In this document: in pieces, positions 18,248 to 25,272 of the stretch
Layout: every line of letters begins with the position of its first letter
Numbering within the stretch: the stretch's first letter is position 1
Assembly (NCBI GenBank): GCA_002298925.1
Contig: DBMM01000108.1
Span: 1 to 64,000, forward strand
DNA length: 64,000 bases
Origin: Geobacter sp. UBA698
GTDB lineage: Bacteria > Desulfobacterota > Desulfuromonadia > Geobacterales > Pseudopelobacteraceae
Reading direction: 5' to 3'
Notes under the pieces: generated by a model
What the model was told of the DNA's origin: nothing
Seen by the model: only the letters and a program-made list of their open reading frames with translations
Database searches by the model: none
Position numbers and translations under genes: made by a program

Positions 18248-19234
18248 ATGAACAGAAAGACACTGCTCCTGCTGACGGCCGGACTGGCTCTGGCCGCGGG
18301 TGCCTTCTTCGCCCTGCGCCAGGGGCCGAAAGATTCCAGCGGGTTAAAGATATCCGGAACGGTCGAGGTCACTTCCACCGAGCTGTCCTTCAAGGTGGGC
18401 GGGCGTCTGGCCCAGCGCATGGTGGACGAAGGGGAAATGGTCGCCACCGGCCAACTGGTGGCACAGCTGGAAGACAGCGAGCTGCAGGACGAGCGCCGCA
18501 TTCGAATGGCCGACCAGCGTGCCGCCCAGGCCGGACTGTCTGACCTGCTGGCCGGTAGCCGCCGTGAAGAGATCGCCCAGGGTGAGGCCGCCCAAGCCCG
18601 CATGAAGGCCGACGCCGACCGCCTTGCCAGGGATGGGGTCCGGGCCGAGGAACTGTTCCGGCGCGAAGTAATCCCGCTGAAGGATCTGGAGGCGGCCCGG
18701 GCCGCCCGGGATGCCTCAGCCGCGGCGCTGCGCGAGGCCGAGGCACGCCTGAAACTGCTCAAGGCCGGGCCGCGGCCGGATGCGGTACAGCAGGCCAGAG
18801 CCAGAACCGAATCCTCCTCGGCACTGCTGGCCCTGGCGGAAACGCGACTATCCCAGGGGACGCTGACCTCGCCCCTGGCCGGCCTGGTACTGGCCAAACA
18901 TGTGGAACCGGGCGAACTGCTGGCGGCCGGAGCGCCGGTCATCACCGTCGGCAAACTGGACGAGGTCTGGCTGCGGGGCTACATTCCGGAAAACGAACTG
19001 GGACGGGTCAAGGTCGGTCAGGCGGCCCGCGTCACTGTGGACACCTGGCCGGGCAGGGTTTTCGAGGGGCGCATCAGCTTCATCTCGCCCCAGGCCGAGT
19101 TCACCCCCAAGAATGTGCAGACCGAAAAGGAACGGGTCAAGCTGGTCTACCGCATCAAGATCACCCTGCCCAATCCCAGGATGGAACTGAAACCGGGCAT
19201 GCCGGCCGATGCCGTCATCGTGACGACACCCTAA
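18248..19234 (+). CDS. HlyD/YbhG-type periplasmic adaptor subunit
   Basis: A 328-residue membrane-fusion protein. It has an N-terminal anchor or signal (LLLLTAGLALAAGAFFAL), then a lipoyl half-motif (GTVEVTSTELSFKVGG), a long alpha-helical hairpin rich in Ala/Arg/Glu (about residues 70-190), and then the second lipoyl half and beta-barrel (LTSPLAGLVLAKHVEPGE, VWLRGYIPE). It would bridge an ABC-2 exporter to an outer-membrane channel. AAGGAGAT precedes the ATG. The ATPase gene starts six bases after the stop, so the two are an operon. The cognate permeases are now about 6 kb away. Confidence 0.88.
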   Translation: MNRKTLLLLTAGLALAAGAFFALRQGPKDSSGLKISGTVEVTSTELSFKVGGRLAQRMVDEGEMVATGQLVAQLEDSELQDERRIRMADQRAAQAGLSDLLAGSRREEIAQGEAAQARMKADADRLARDGVRAEELFRREVIPLKDLEAARAARDASAAALREAEARLKLLKAGPRPDAVQQARARTESSSALLALAETRLSQGTLTSPLAGLVLAKHVEPGELLAAGAPVITVGKLDEVWLRGYIPENELGRVKVGQAARVTVDTWPGRVFEGRISFISPQAEFTPKNVQTEKERVKLVYRIKITLPNPRMELKPGMPADAVIVTTP

Positions 19235-19240
19235 ACAGCC

Positions 19241-20818
19241 ATGAATTCCATCACAACCACGAGCCTCACCAAGCGCTTCGGCCACCTGACCGCCGTGGAC
19301 AAGCTGGCACTCTCGATTGTCGCGGGAGAGCTGTTCGGGCTGGTCGGGTCGGACGGGGCCGGCAAGACCACCACCCTGCGCATGCTGACCGGCGTGATGG
19401 ATCCCAGCAGCGGTGAGGCGCGCATCCTGGGACAGACCAGCACTAACCTGGCGCCGGTACGCCACCAGATCGGCTACATGAGCCAGCGTTTCGGCCTGTA
19501 TCCCGACCTGACCGTGGCGGAAAACATCCGTTTCTATGCCGACCTGTTCGACATGACAAAAGCAGAACGGAGCGAGCGAACAGAGCGGCTGCTGGCCTTC
19601 AGCGGCCTGAAGCCCTTCAGCGGCCGCCAGGCCGGGCGGCTTTCGGGCGGTATGAAGCAGAAACTGGGGCTGTGCTGCGCCCTGATCCACAAGCCGAAGC
19701 TGCTCCTGCTGGACGAGCCGACCAACGGCGTCGATCCGGTTTCGCGTCGCGATTTCTGGCGGATCCTGATGGAGCTGAAAAGCGAAGGGGTCACCATCGT
19801 GGTGACCACCGCCTACCTGGATGAAGCCGAACGCTGCGACCGGGTCGGCCTGCTCCACAACGGCCGGCTGCTGGCCTGCGGCACCCCGGCCGAATTGACC
19901 GGCCAGGGCGCCACTTCCCTGGAGGATCTGGTCATCGGCATGATCGGGGGTGACCTTTCCCCCCCCTTTTCAAAAGGGGGGAAGGGGGGGATTTCACTCC
20001 GGCAACCAAAGGCAAATCCCCCTCAATCCCCCTTTTCCAAAGGGGGAGGATCAGAACCACCCGCCGTAGCTCTAGACAGCCTCTCCAAACGCTTCAACGA
20101 CTTCACCGCCGTGGACCGTATCAGCCTGAATGTTCCGGCCGGGCAGATCTTCGGTTTTCTCGGCCCCAACGGCGCCGGCAAATCCACCACCATCCGCATG
20201 CTGTGCGGGATCCTACCCCCCACCTCCGGCAGCGGAACCGTAGCCGGTTTCGACATCGCCACCCAGCCGGAACGGATCAAGGACAACATCGGCTACATGA
20301 GTCAGCGTTTCTCGCTGTATGAAGATCTGACCGTGGAGGAGAACATAGCCTTCTACGCCGGGGTCTACCGGCTGACGCCGGACAAGCGCCGCGAACGGAC
20401 GGAATGGGTGATCGAGATGGCCGGCCTGACCGAGCGGCGCAGATCCCTGGCAGGCGAGCTGTCCGGCGGCTGGCGCCAGCGGCTGGCCCTGGGATGCGCC
20501 ATCCTGCACGAACCGCCGATCGTATTCCTGGACGAGCCGACCTCCGGCGTCGATCCGCTCAGCCGCCGCAAATTCTGGGAGCTGATCTACTCCCTGGCCG
20601 CCGGCGGAGTGACGGTCTTTGTCACCACCCACTACATGGACGAGGCCGAATACTGCGACCGGCTGGCCCTGATCTATCGCGGAGAGCTGATTGCGGTGGG
20701 AACACCGCAGGAGTTGAAGCAGGAACGGCTGGTGGATGGGGCGTTGCCGAGCCTGGAAGATGTTTTCATCGGGTTGATCGAGGAGCGGGATCGACAAGAA
20801 AATACAGAAGTGATGTGA
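19241..20818 (+). CDS. Tandem-ABC exporter ATPase (YbhF-like) with repeat-derived linker
   Basis: A 525-residue cytoplasmic subunit with two complete nucleotide-binding domains. Domain 1 has GSDGAGKTTTLRML, RLSGGMKQKLGL and LLLLDEPTNGVDP. Domain 2 has GPNGAGKSTTIRML, ELSGGWRQRLALG and FLDEPTSGVDP. Domain 1 keeps an unusual Asp in the Walker A (GSDG). The linker between them (about residues 238-275) reads SPPFSKGGKGG, then NPPQSPFSKGGG. It is encoded by a G/C-run palindromic repeat of the kind usually found between genes. It would power drug or lipid export with the HlyD adaptor upstream and the permeases at 25273-27538, now separated by an insert. Confidence 0.9.
   Translation: MNSITTTSLTKRFGHLTAVDKLALSIVAGELFGLVGSDGAGKTTTLRMLTGVMDPSSGEARILGQTSTNLAPVRHQIGYMSQRFGLYPDLTVAENIRFYADLFDMTKAERSERTERLLAFSGLKPFSGRQAGRLSGGMKQKLGLCCALIHKPKLLLLDEPTNGVDPVSRRDFWRILMELKSEGVTIVVTTAYLDEAERCDRVGLLHNGRLLACGTPAELTGQGATSLEDLVIGMIGGDLSPPFSKGGKGGISLRQPKANPPQSPFSKGGGSEPPAVALDSLSKRFNDFTAVDRISLNVPAGQIFGFLGPNGAGKSTTIRMLCGILPPTSGSGTVAGFDIATQPERIKDNIGYMSQRFSLYEDLTVEENIAFYAGVYRLTPDKRRERTEWVIEMAGLTERRRSLAGELSGGWRQRLALGCAILHEPPIVFLDEPTSGVDPLSRRKFWELIYSLAAGGVTVFVTTHYMDEAEYCDRLALIYRGELIAVGTPQELKQERLVDGALPSLEDVFIGLIEERDRQENTEVM
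19956..20050. repeat. Palindromic C-run/G-run repeat pair inside the ABC ATPase gene
   Basis: CCCCCCCTTTTCAAAAGGGGGG-type inverted repeat (19958-19981) is followed about 50 bases later by a second copy, CCCCCTTTTCCAAAGGGGG (20028-20046), with matching AATCCCCC tails. This kind of repeat is normally intergenic. Here it is in frame and extends the linker between the two ATPase domains. Confidence 0.75.
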
Positions 20819-20838
20819 TTGCCTTTGTTCGATTGGAT

Positions 20839-20902
20839 AAATGTTCCATTTTGGATGATCACCGGTTCAGGTGCGCGCGTGAAACACTCAAACAAATAAA
20901 AT
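20839..20902. repeat. Left direct repeat flanking toxin-antitoxin cassette
   Basis: Begins AAATGTTCCATTTTGG and ends AATAAAAT, with GTTCA and GCGCGCGTGAA in between. It is an imperfect copy of the element at 21610-21688. Together they bracket the 21006-21609 toxin-antitoxin pair, 21 bases after the ABC ATPase stop. Confidence 0.6.
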
Positions 20903-20973
20903 CGGCAAGGTTATGCACGAGATTGACAGCGGGCAAGCTGGATATCTTGTCAGGTGCTAAGTGTTGATGTATA

Positions 20974-20992
20974 TTGGTATCAATGATACCAA
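20974..20992. promoter_or_regulatory. Operator palindrome of the RHH antitoxin
   Basis: TTGGTATCAATGATACCAA is a perfect 19-base palindrome directly before the AGGAGGTGA ribosome site of the antitoxin gene. Ribbon-helix-helix antitoxins normally repress their own operon by binding such sites, so autoregulation is likely. Confidence 0.6.
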
Positions 20993-21005
20993 GGAGGTGA
21001 AATTT

Positions 21006-21281
21006 ATGGGAAGCAGCAGACAGCTGGGGCTCAGGCTTGATGAAACCGACAGCATGAACCTGAAGCGAATTGCCCAACGCGAAGGACGTAACGAACAGGA
21101 TGTGCTCCGGGATTCGTTGCGTATGTATGTACGGAACGCCGACGAACAGAAGGAGTTCTTTGATTCGGTTGAGCGGGGGTGGTACGAACTTCGCTCCGGG
21201 TTGGGTACTGTAGTTACGGAAAGCGATGAATTCTTCGATTCCATTAGAAAAGAGCTGCGGCATGGCAAAACGCCCGCTTAA
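21006..21281 (+). CDS. Ribbon-helix-helix antitoxin
   Basis: A 91-residue small protein whose first half looks like a ribbon-helix-helix DNA-binding domain: a QLGLRLDE beta strand, then LKRIAQREGRNEQDVLRDSL as two helices. The acidic C-terminal half (ERGWYELRSGLG and DEFFDSIRKEL) would wrap the toxin. The ATG at 21006 follows AGGAGGTGA by five bases; earlier in-frame starts lie inside the operator. It overlaps the ParE-like toxin gene by 20 bases. This is the classic antitoxin-first order. Confidence 0.75.
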   Translation: MGSSRQLGLRLDETDSMNLKRIAQREGRNEQDVLRDSLRMYVRNADEQKEFFDSVERGWYELRSGLGTVVTESDEFFDSIRKELRHGKTPA

Positions 21282-21609
21282 GCGTTCGCTGGAATACCAG
21301 GCCCGGGTTCGGCGGTATGCGGAGAATTTGGCGGAGCGCTATAGGGTTGAGGTGGCAGAGGTGTTTCTGGATCGTATTGAAACGGCGGAAAAGCTCCTTT
21401 ATGACAACAACTTTATCGGCACCGATTCTCCATATCTGCTTGCCAGTCAGCAGGTGGTGCTGAAAGAGTTGTACGTCGATTCAGGTCCGGTGAAATATTG
21501 CATTATCTATGAAGTGACCGAAGAGTATGTCGGCCTCGTTTCGTTATGGCACGGTATGGGCTCACGAAAAACAGACATGCTTGTCCGATTGTGGGGAATG
21601 AATAGGTAG
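21262..21609 (+). CDS. RelE/ParE superfamily toxin
   Basis: A 115-residue protein with the compact RelE/ParE pattern: an N-terminal basic helix pair (YQARVRRYAENLAERYRVEV), a central beta sheet (YLLASQQVVLKELYVD) and a C-terminal strand set (YCIIYEVTEEYVGLVSLWHGM). The family includes gyrase poisons (ParE) and ribosome-dependent mRNA endonucleases (RelE); which applies cannot be decided. The start at ATG 21262 is within the antitoxin gene, suggesting coupled translation. A perfect 17-base hairpin lies 19 bases after the stop. Confidence 0.72.
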   Translation: MAKRPLKRSLEYQARVRRYAENLAERYRVEVAEVFLDRIETAEKLLYDNNFIGTDSPYLLASQQVVLKELYVDSGPVKYCIIYEVTEEYVGLVSLWHGMGSRKTDMLVRLWGMNR

Positions 21610-21688
21610 AAATGTTCCATTCTGGGGGATGAGCAGTTCACGCGAGCACGCGCGTGAACTGCTCATCAACGAGTTCGGTGAATAAAAT
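21610..21688. repeat. Right direct repeat with perfect 17-bp hairpin
   Basis: Begins AAATGTTCCATTCTGG and ends AATAAAAT, like the copy at 20839-20902. It contains GATGAGCAGTTCACGCG (21628-21644) and its exact inverse (21651-21667) around a six-base loop. The hairpin may end toxin transcription or mark a recombination or mobility element; there is no T-tract. Confidence 0.65.
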
Positions 21689-21708
21689 ATGAAATGGACA
21701 ATTAGCAT

Positions 21709-22227
21709 ATGACAAGTCTGACAACAGTAGTAACTCATCGACGCATATGGGGCGCTATTGCAATTGTACTCATGCTCTCAATATGCTGGGGCATCCCATC
21801 ATACAAGAGATGGTGGGCGGACAAACTGGTTGATGAACTCTGTGCCAAGGATGGGGGAATTAAAGTTTATGAAACTGTTACATTGTCTGCAAACATGTTT
21901 AACGAATATGGGCAACCAATAATCAGATTTGATGGTACGGAAAGGGCTGCTCAAAATACATCGAACTCTGGACTCAATTTCAGTATTAATGATCGGGACA
22001 TAATTGGCAATCACAATTCAAGCGACATTGGCAAATTGGCGGTGTGGCAATCAATAATTCGGTTATATCGAAGAAGCGATGGGAAAGCACTTGGAGAAAC
22101 TATTTGGTATGCACGAAGTGGGGGCGATGGTTTGAGCTTTGGTCATCCATCATCATATAGTTGTCCAGACAATGCAAGTGAGTGGGATTTAGCGAATAAA
22201 GTCGTGACCAAAATAAATACAAAATAA
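21709..22227 (+). CDS. AT-rich N-terminally anchored protein, unknown
   Basis: A 172-residue protein with one N-terminal signal anchor (about residues 14-30, GAIAIVLMLSICWGIPS). A polar domain of about 135 residues follows, probably periplasmic, starting WWADKLVDELCAKDGGIKVYETV and containing the pairs TIWYARSGGDGLSF and SYSCPD. Two cysteines could form a disulphide. Codon use is clearly more AT-rich than the core genes on both sides, suggesting horizontal origin. The frame is intact. I recognise no family and claim no function. Confidence 0.6.
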   Translation: MTSLTTVVTHRRIWGAIAIVLMLSICWGIPSYKRWWADKLVDELCAKDGGIKVYETVTLSANMFNEYGQPIIRFDGTERAAQNTSNSGLNFSINDRDIIGNHNSSDIGKLAVWQSIIRLYRRSDGKALGETIWYARSGGDGLSFGHPSSYSCPDNASEWDLANKVVTKINTK

Positions 22228-22337
22228 AATCGCAATCACTTCTTCGGATTTGGATGAATATCATTTGAGACGCATCAGTTATATCTGTAATGAATTCAGT
22301 AGCTAGCACTACTAATATAACAAGATGGTGATACACA

Positions 22338-22407
22338 CCGAACAATGGCGTGGTGGCGGATGCCGCAAACAACGCGGCCCCACACACGCCCTAGGCGCCC
22401 GTTGGAA
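22338..22407. repeat. Imperfect stem-loop, integron attC-like in shape
   Basis: A GC-rich 70-base hairpin within AT-rich DNA: GCGTGGTGGCGGATGCCGC pairs imperfectly with GCGGCCCCACACACGC. It is flanked by an AAC on the left (CCGAACAA) and CGTTGGA on the right, which recalls attC recombination sites. The terminal box does not fit GTTRRRY exactly and no integrase gene is seen, so this is a weak call. The rest of 22228-22452 shows nothing else. Confidence 0.25.
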
Positions 22408-22452
22408 TACAAAAATGAGTAAATCGGTAAACACATGAGAAAGTATTGCTAG

Positions 22453-22620
22453 ATGACATTCGGCGTTATTGCAGGCTTTGTCTGGATGGTAATATCCGGT
22501 CATACTGGAGTCGGCTTGGTATTAGGTGTGCTGACCGGAACTGTTTTGGGCTATCTTATTGGTATCTCGCCCCTCGTCAGGCTAAAGAAAAGGCAAAAAC
22601 AACTTGACCGTGTTCACTAA
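22453..22620 (+). CDS. 55-residue membrane peptide
   Basis: An intact short frame, starting MTFGVIAGFVWMVIS and ending with the basic tail LKKRQKQLDRVH. It is almost entirely hydrophobic in residues 3-40, with glycine spacing (GVGLVLGVLTGTVLG) that favours helix packing, and two short membrane helices are likely. A GAGAAAG lies upstream at long distance. Its stop is 18 bases before the HigB-like toxin start. It could be a phage or toxin-like membrane peptide, but nothing specific supports this. Confidence 0.4.
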   Translation: MTFGVIAGFVWMVISGHTGVGLVLGVLTGTVLGYLIGISPLVRLKKRQKQLDRVH

Positions 22621-22638
22621 TATGTTAACATTCATAAC

Positions 22639-22998
22639 ATGAAACGAATCGACTTCTATAAAACTGCTAGCGGCGGTTCACCTGTAGAGGAGTTTTTTGA
22701 CACCCTTTCTGACAACCAAGTAAGTAAGGTTCTGTGGGTGCTCAAACTGGTAAGAGAGCTTGATCCAGTTCCCTCGCAATACTTCACAAAACTGGTAAAT
22801 ACTGACGATCTTTGGGAAGTTAGGGTTCAGATGGCGGGTAACATATTCCGGCTACTCGGTTTTATTGAAGGAGACCGTATTGTCATTCTTACTAATGGCT
22901 TTCAGAAAAAGACGCAGAAGACACCTAAACGTGAGATAGAACTGGCTGAAGCCAGAAAGCGGGAGCACCAAAGCAGGGAGGAAACAAAAAATGGATGA
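22639..22998 (+). CDS. HigB/RelE-like (Gp49 family) toxin
   Basis: A 119-residue protein of the phage-derived Gp49-like/HigB toxin group. It starts [21 protein letters not shown], then has [25 protein letters not shown], which carries the Arg and Phe/Leu pattern of RelE-fold mRNA interferases, and [20 protein letters not shown] near the C terminus. The toxin gene is first and the antitoxin gene overlaps it by eight bases, as in HigBA loci. ATGTTAACAT, a short palindrome, lies just upstream (22621-22630) and could be the operator. Confidence 0.85.
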   Translation: MKRIDFYKTASGGSPVEEFFDTLSDNQVSKVLWVLKLVRELDPVPSQYFTKLVNTDDLWEVRVQMAGNIFRLLGFIEGDRIVILTNGFQKKTQKTPKREIELAEARKREHQSREETKNG

Positions 22999-23266
22999 TC
23001 TCAATCGTTACATAGAAAAACGTAAAAAAAAATCAGTGGAATTTGCCGAGGCTTTTGACGCCGGTTATGAAGAATTCAAAATTGGCGCCATGCTCCGCCA
23101 AGCACGAGAACAGGCAGGCATAACCCAAGAGGAACTTGCAAAGCGCATTCACACCAGAAAGTCTGCAATTTCCCGAATTGAAAATCATGCCGATGATATT
23201 CGTCTTTCAACACTTCGTAATATCGCTCAAGCATTGGGTAAGCACCTTGAGGTGCGAGTGGCATAA
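22991..23266 (+). CDS. XRE-family HigA-like antitoxin
   Basis: A 91-residue protein with a basic/acidic N-terminal arm and a C-terminal helix-turn-helix ([19 protein letters not shown], then [15 protein letters not shown]). The HTH would repress the operon and the arm would contact the toxin. It starts inside the toxin gene and is translated in overlap. The locus ends about 30 bases before a strong hairpin at 23294-23332. Confidence 0.85.
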   Translation: MDDLNRYIEKRKKKSVEFAEAFDAGYEEFKIGAMLRQAREQAGITQEELAKRIHTRKSAISRIENHADDIRLSTLRNIAQALGKHLEVRVA

Positions 23267-23293
23267 CAAGTCAACGTAATGAAGATAAATAAC

Positions 23294-23332
23294 ACGAGGC
23301 TATTTTCGCATTAACTCCGGAAATAGCCTCGT
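23294..23332 (+). terminator. Hairpin after the HigBA-like pair
   Basis: ACGAGGCTATTT and AAATAGCCTCGT form a perfect 12-base stem with a 15-base loop. It follows the antitoxin stop by 27 bases. There is no poly-T after it, so termination is only likely. A second compact hairpin (GACCCGCC-GAG-GGCGGGTC) lies at 23354-23372. Confidence 0.45.
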
Positions 23333-23408
23333 ACCGTTTCCAACCATCGGCAAGACCCGCCGAGGGCGGGTCAGCCTCAGCCCCGTTGAACTTGAATATC
23401 ATAAAATT

Positions 23409-23436
23409 AAGAAGGCGGCCGATTGGTCGCCTTCTT
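23409..23436 (-). terminator. Terminator of the truncated MRJP-like gene
   Basis: AAGAAGGCG pairs with CGCCTTCTT, with an inner GCC/GGT extension and a GATT loop. Read on the minus strand it is followed by AATTTTAT. It lies 37 bases beyond the stop of the remnant at 23473-23677 and is probably that gene's original terminator. Confidence 0.5.
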
Positions 23437-23472
23437 GTGATCGTCACTTCTGAAAGTCGTCAATTTATTCCA

Positions 23473-23677
23473 CTATCGAAAGTATTTCTCCAACTTGAAA
23501 ATTTTGTATGGTTCCTGTGGATTCTGGCCCCGGTGGATCTGGGAAGTCGTGATATAGATGCTCCCGTCGGGACCGAGGGCTAAGCTGTCCGGCCAAGCCA
23601 GTTCATGGCTCTGCACAACGGTTACGGGCTTACTGCCGGCATTGACAGCCTTGATGGCGTTCTCTTCCAGCGTACTA
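23473..23677 (-). pseudogene. 3' remnant of an MRJP/SMP-30-like beta-propeller gene
   Basis: Reading the minus strand, about 68 codons remain in frame to a TAG at 23473. They include VVQSHELAWPDSLALGPDG, YITTSQIHRGQNP and the end PYKIFKLEKYFR. These match the closing blade of bacterial major-royal-jelly/yellow-family or SMP-30-like proteins, usually around 350-400 residues. The 5' three quarters of the gene are absent. The reading frame stops having homology-like sequence exactly at the GCGGGACGCTG hairpin (23678). A terminator still follows the stop, so the remnant is the tail of a former native gene cut by the insertion. Confidence 0.65.
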
Positions 23678-23739
23678 GCGGGACGCTGTTATCTATTTAT
23701 CTATTGCGGAAATTAGAAAAATAAATAACAGCGTCCCGC
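23678..23739. repeat. Hairpin element with GCGGGACGCTGTTAT termini
   Basis: GCGGGACGCTGTTAT (23678-23692) is repeated in exact inverse at 23725-23739, with further imperfect AT-rich pairing inside. The 62-base unit sits at the break of the MRJP-like remnant. It resembles a REP- or MITE-type non-coding element. The 23740-23933 segment that follows is AT-rich and holds no gene I can support. Confidence 0.55.
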
Positions 23740-23933
23740 CTGATTCCATCGCCTGATTCCCTCCATAGAAAAACACTTCGACATTTTCTTCATCATCTCC
23801 CAAGCCCTGAGTGAAAAGCAGAAACCATGACACATGCCATAAATCGGAAATATTTATTGCCATGTCTATAATTAATCGGTAATATTTTTTACTGATTATA
23901 CAGGATGTCATTCCCCACAACTACAGGTTATCC

Positions 23934-25241
23934 ATGCTTGAAACTATCAAAAGCATCATCCTGGACTTTCAGGAATCGAAATTGGAAACCGGTGTGCCGC
24001 GCCATCTGCGGATCGAAGCGCTCCCCGGCAAGGCCTCGGTCTGCATCGGTGTGCGCCGCAGCGGCAAATCCACCTTTATGTACCAACAAATACAGGGGTT
24101 GCTGACGAGCGGGGTGTCGCGCCGCAACATCCTCTACCTGAACTTCTTTGACGACCGCCTCCACAAGCTGCAGCACGACGGGCTGGGGCTGATTAGCGAG
24201 GCATATTTCTCCATCTATCCCGAGAAGAAGAACAGTGAAACAGTCTACTGCTTCTTTGACGAGATCCAGGCGGTTGCCGGATGGGAGCCGTTCGTGGACC
24301 GCTTGATGCGGACTGAGAAGTGCCAGGTCTTTATCACCGGCTCGTCAGCCCGGATGCTGTCGAAGGAGGTTGCCACCCAGATGCGTGGCCGGGCAGTGGC
24401 ATGGGAGATGTTTCCCTTTTCGTTCCGCGAATTTCTTGATTGTCAGGGGATCGCGGCCAACGGGGCACTCTCCACCAAAAAGCGGCTGCTGGTGCAAAAG
24501 GGATTCGAGGAGTACTGGGATCGAGGCGGATTCCCTGAAGTGAGGGGTTTAAGCCGCAACCTGCGCATCAAGGTTCATCAGGAATATTTCAATACCATAC
24601 TGTTCCGTGATCTAGTCGAACGCCACGACGTCTCCCATCCCAGGGCGGTCAGTGATCTGGCCCACTGGCTGGCTGACAACATCGCCTCACTCTATACGCT
24701 CAACAGCCTGACCGGCTATCTGAAGTCACTGGGACACAAGGCGCCAAAATCCTCAGTCTCGGACTATCTGGAGTGGTTCGAAGACGCCTATTTCCTGTTC
24801 ACCGTGCGGCTGTTCGATGCATCCCTGTCCCGCAGCAACGCCAATCCGAAAAAGGTCTACTGCATCGACCACGGCCTGGTCAGGTCGGTTGCATCCAGCA
24901 TCCTGACCAACAGCGGTCATCTGCTGGAAAACCTTGTCTTCACGGCGCTGCGCCGGATCTGCCCCGAGATCTTCTATTATCGGACCAGAAGCGGTCGCGA
25001 GGTGGATTTTATCGTTCAATTGCCGGACCGCAGACGGGAACTGATCCAAGTCTGCGAGTCATTGGTCGAGCCGCAGACCAGAAAGCGTGAGTTGACAGCC
25101 ATGAATGAAGCCATGCTGGAGACGGGGCTTACAACCGGTCACATCGTGACCCGTTCTGAAGAGGAACAGATTACGGCGGACGGACGAACAATAGAAGTGA
25201 TGCCAATCTGGAGATTCCTGCTCAATCTGCCGGAACAGTAA
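23934..25241 (+). CDS. AAA-family ATPase with DUF4143 C-terminal domain
   Basis: A 435-residue protein of the AAA_14/DUF4143 group. The P-loop is GVRRSGKSTF (about residues 39-48), the Walker B CFFDEIQAVAGWE, and the sensor-like VFITGSSARMLSKEVATQMRGR. The C-terminal part ends with the PD-(D/E)XK-like line YYRTRSGREVDFIVQ. Members are widespread, often in accessory regions; their role is not established, with proposals ranging from DNA-targeting ATPases to selfish or defence elements. It is the last gene of the insert and stops 31 bases before the ABC permease start. Confidence 0.85.
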   Translation: MLETIKSIILDFQESKLETGVPRHLRIEALPGKASVCIGVRRSGKSTFMYQQIQGLLTSGVSRRNILYLNFFDDRLHKLQHDGLGLISEAYFSIYPEKKNSETVYCFFDEIQAVAGWEPFVDRLMRTEKCQVFITGSSARMLSKEVATQMRGRAVAWEMFPFSFREFLDCQGIAANGALSTKKRLLVQKGFEEYWDRGGFPEVRGLSRNLRIKVHQEYFNTILFRDLVERHDVSHPRAVSDLAHWLADNIASLYTLNSLTGYLKSLGHKAPKSSVSDYLEWFEDAYFLFTVRLFDASLSRSNANPKKVYCIDHGLVRSVASSILTNSGHLLENLVFTALRRICPEIFYYRTRSGREVDFIVQLPDRRRELIQVCESLVEPQTRKRELTAMNEAMLETGLTTGHIVTRSEEEQITADGRTIEVMPIWRFLLNLPEQ

Positions 25242-25272
25242 AAAACAGCCGTTCACCGTATCCGGATCAATC

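Noticed and set aside
22338..22407. A true integron attC site
   Set aside because: Shape and AAC/GTT ends fit loosely, but the final box is GTTGGAA rather than GTTRRRY and no integrase is in the window, so it is kept only as a weak repeat.
23693..23920. Possible 75-residue minus-strand protein next to the DUF4143 gene
   Set aside because: It runs through the hairpin repeat, has no ribosome site and no family-like sequence.
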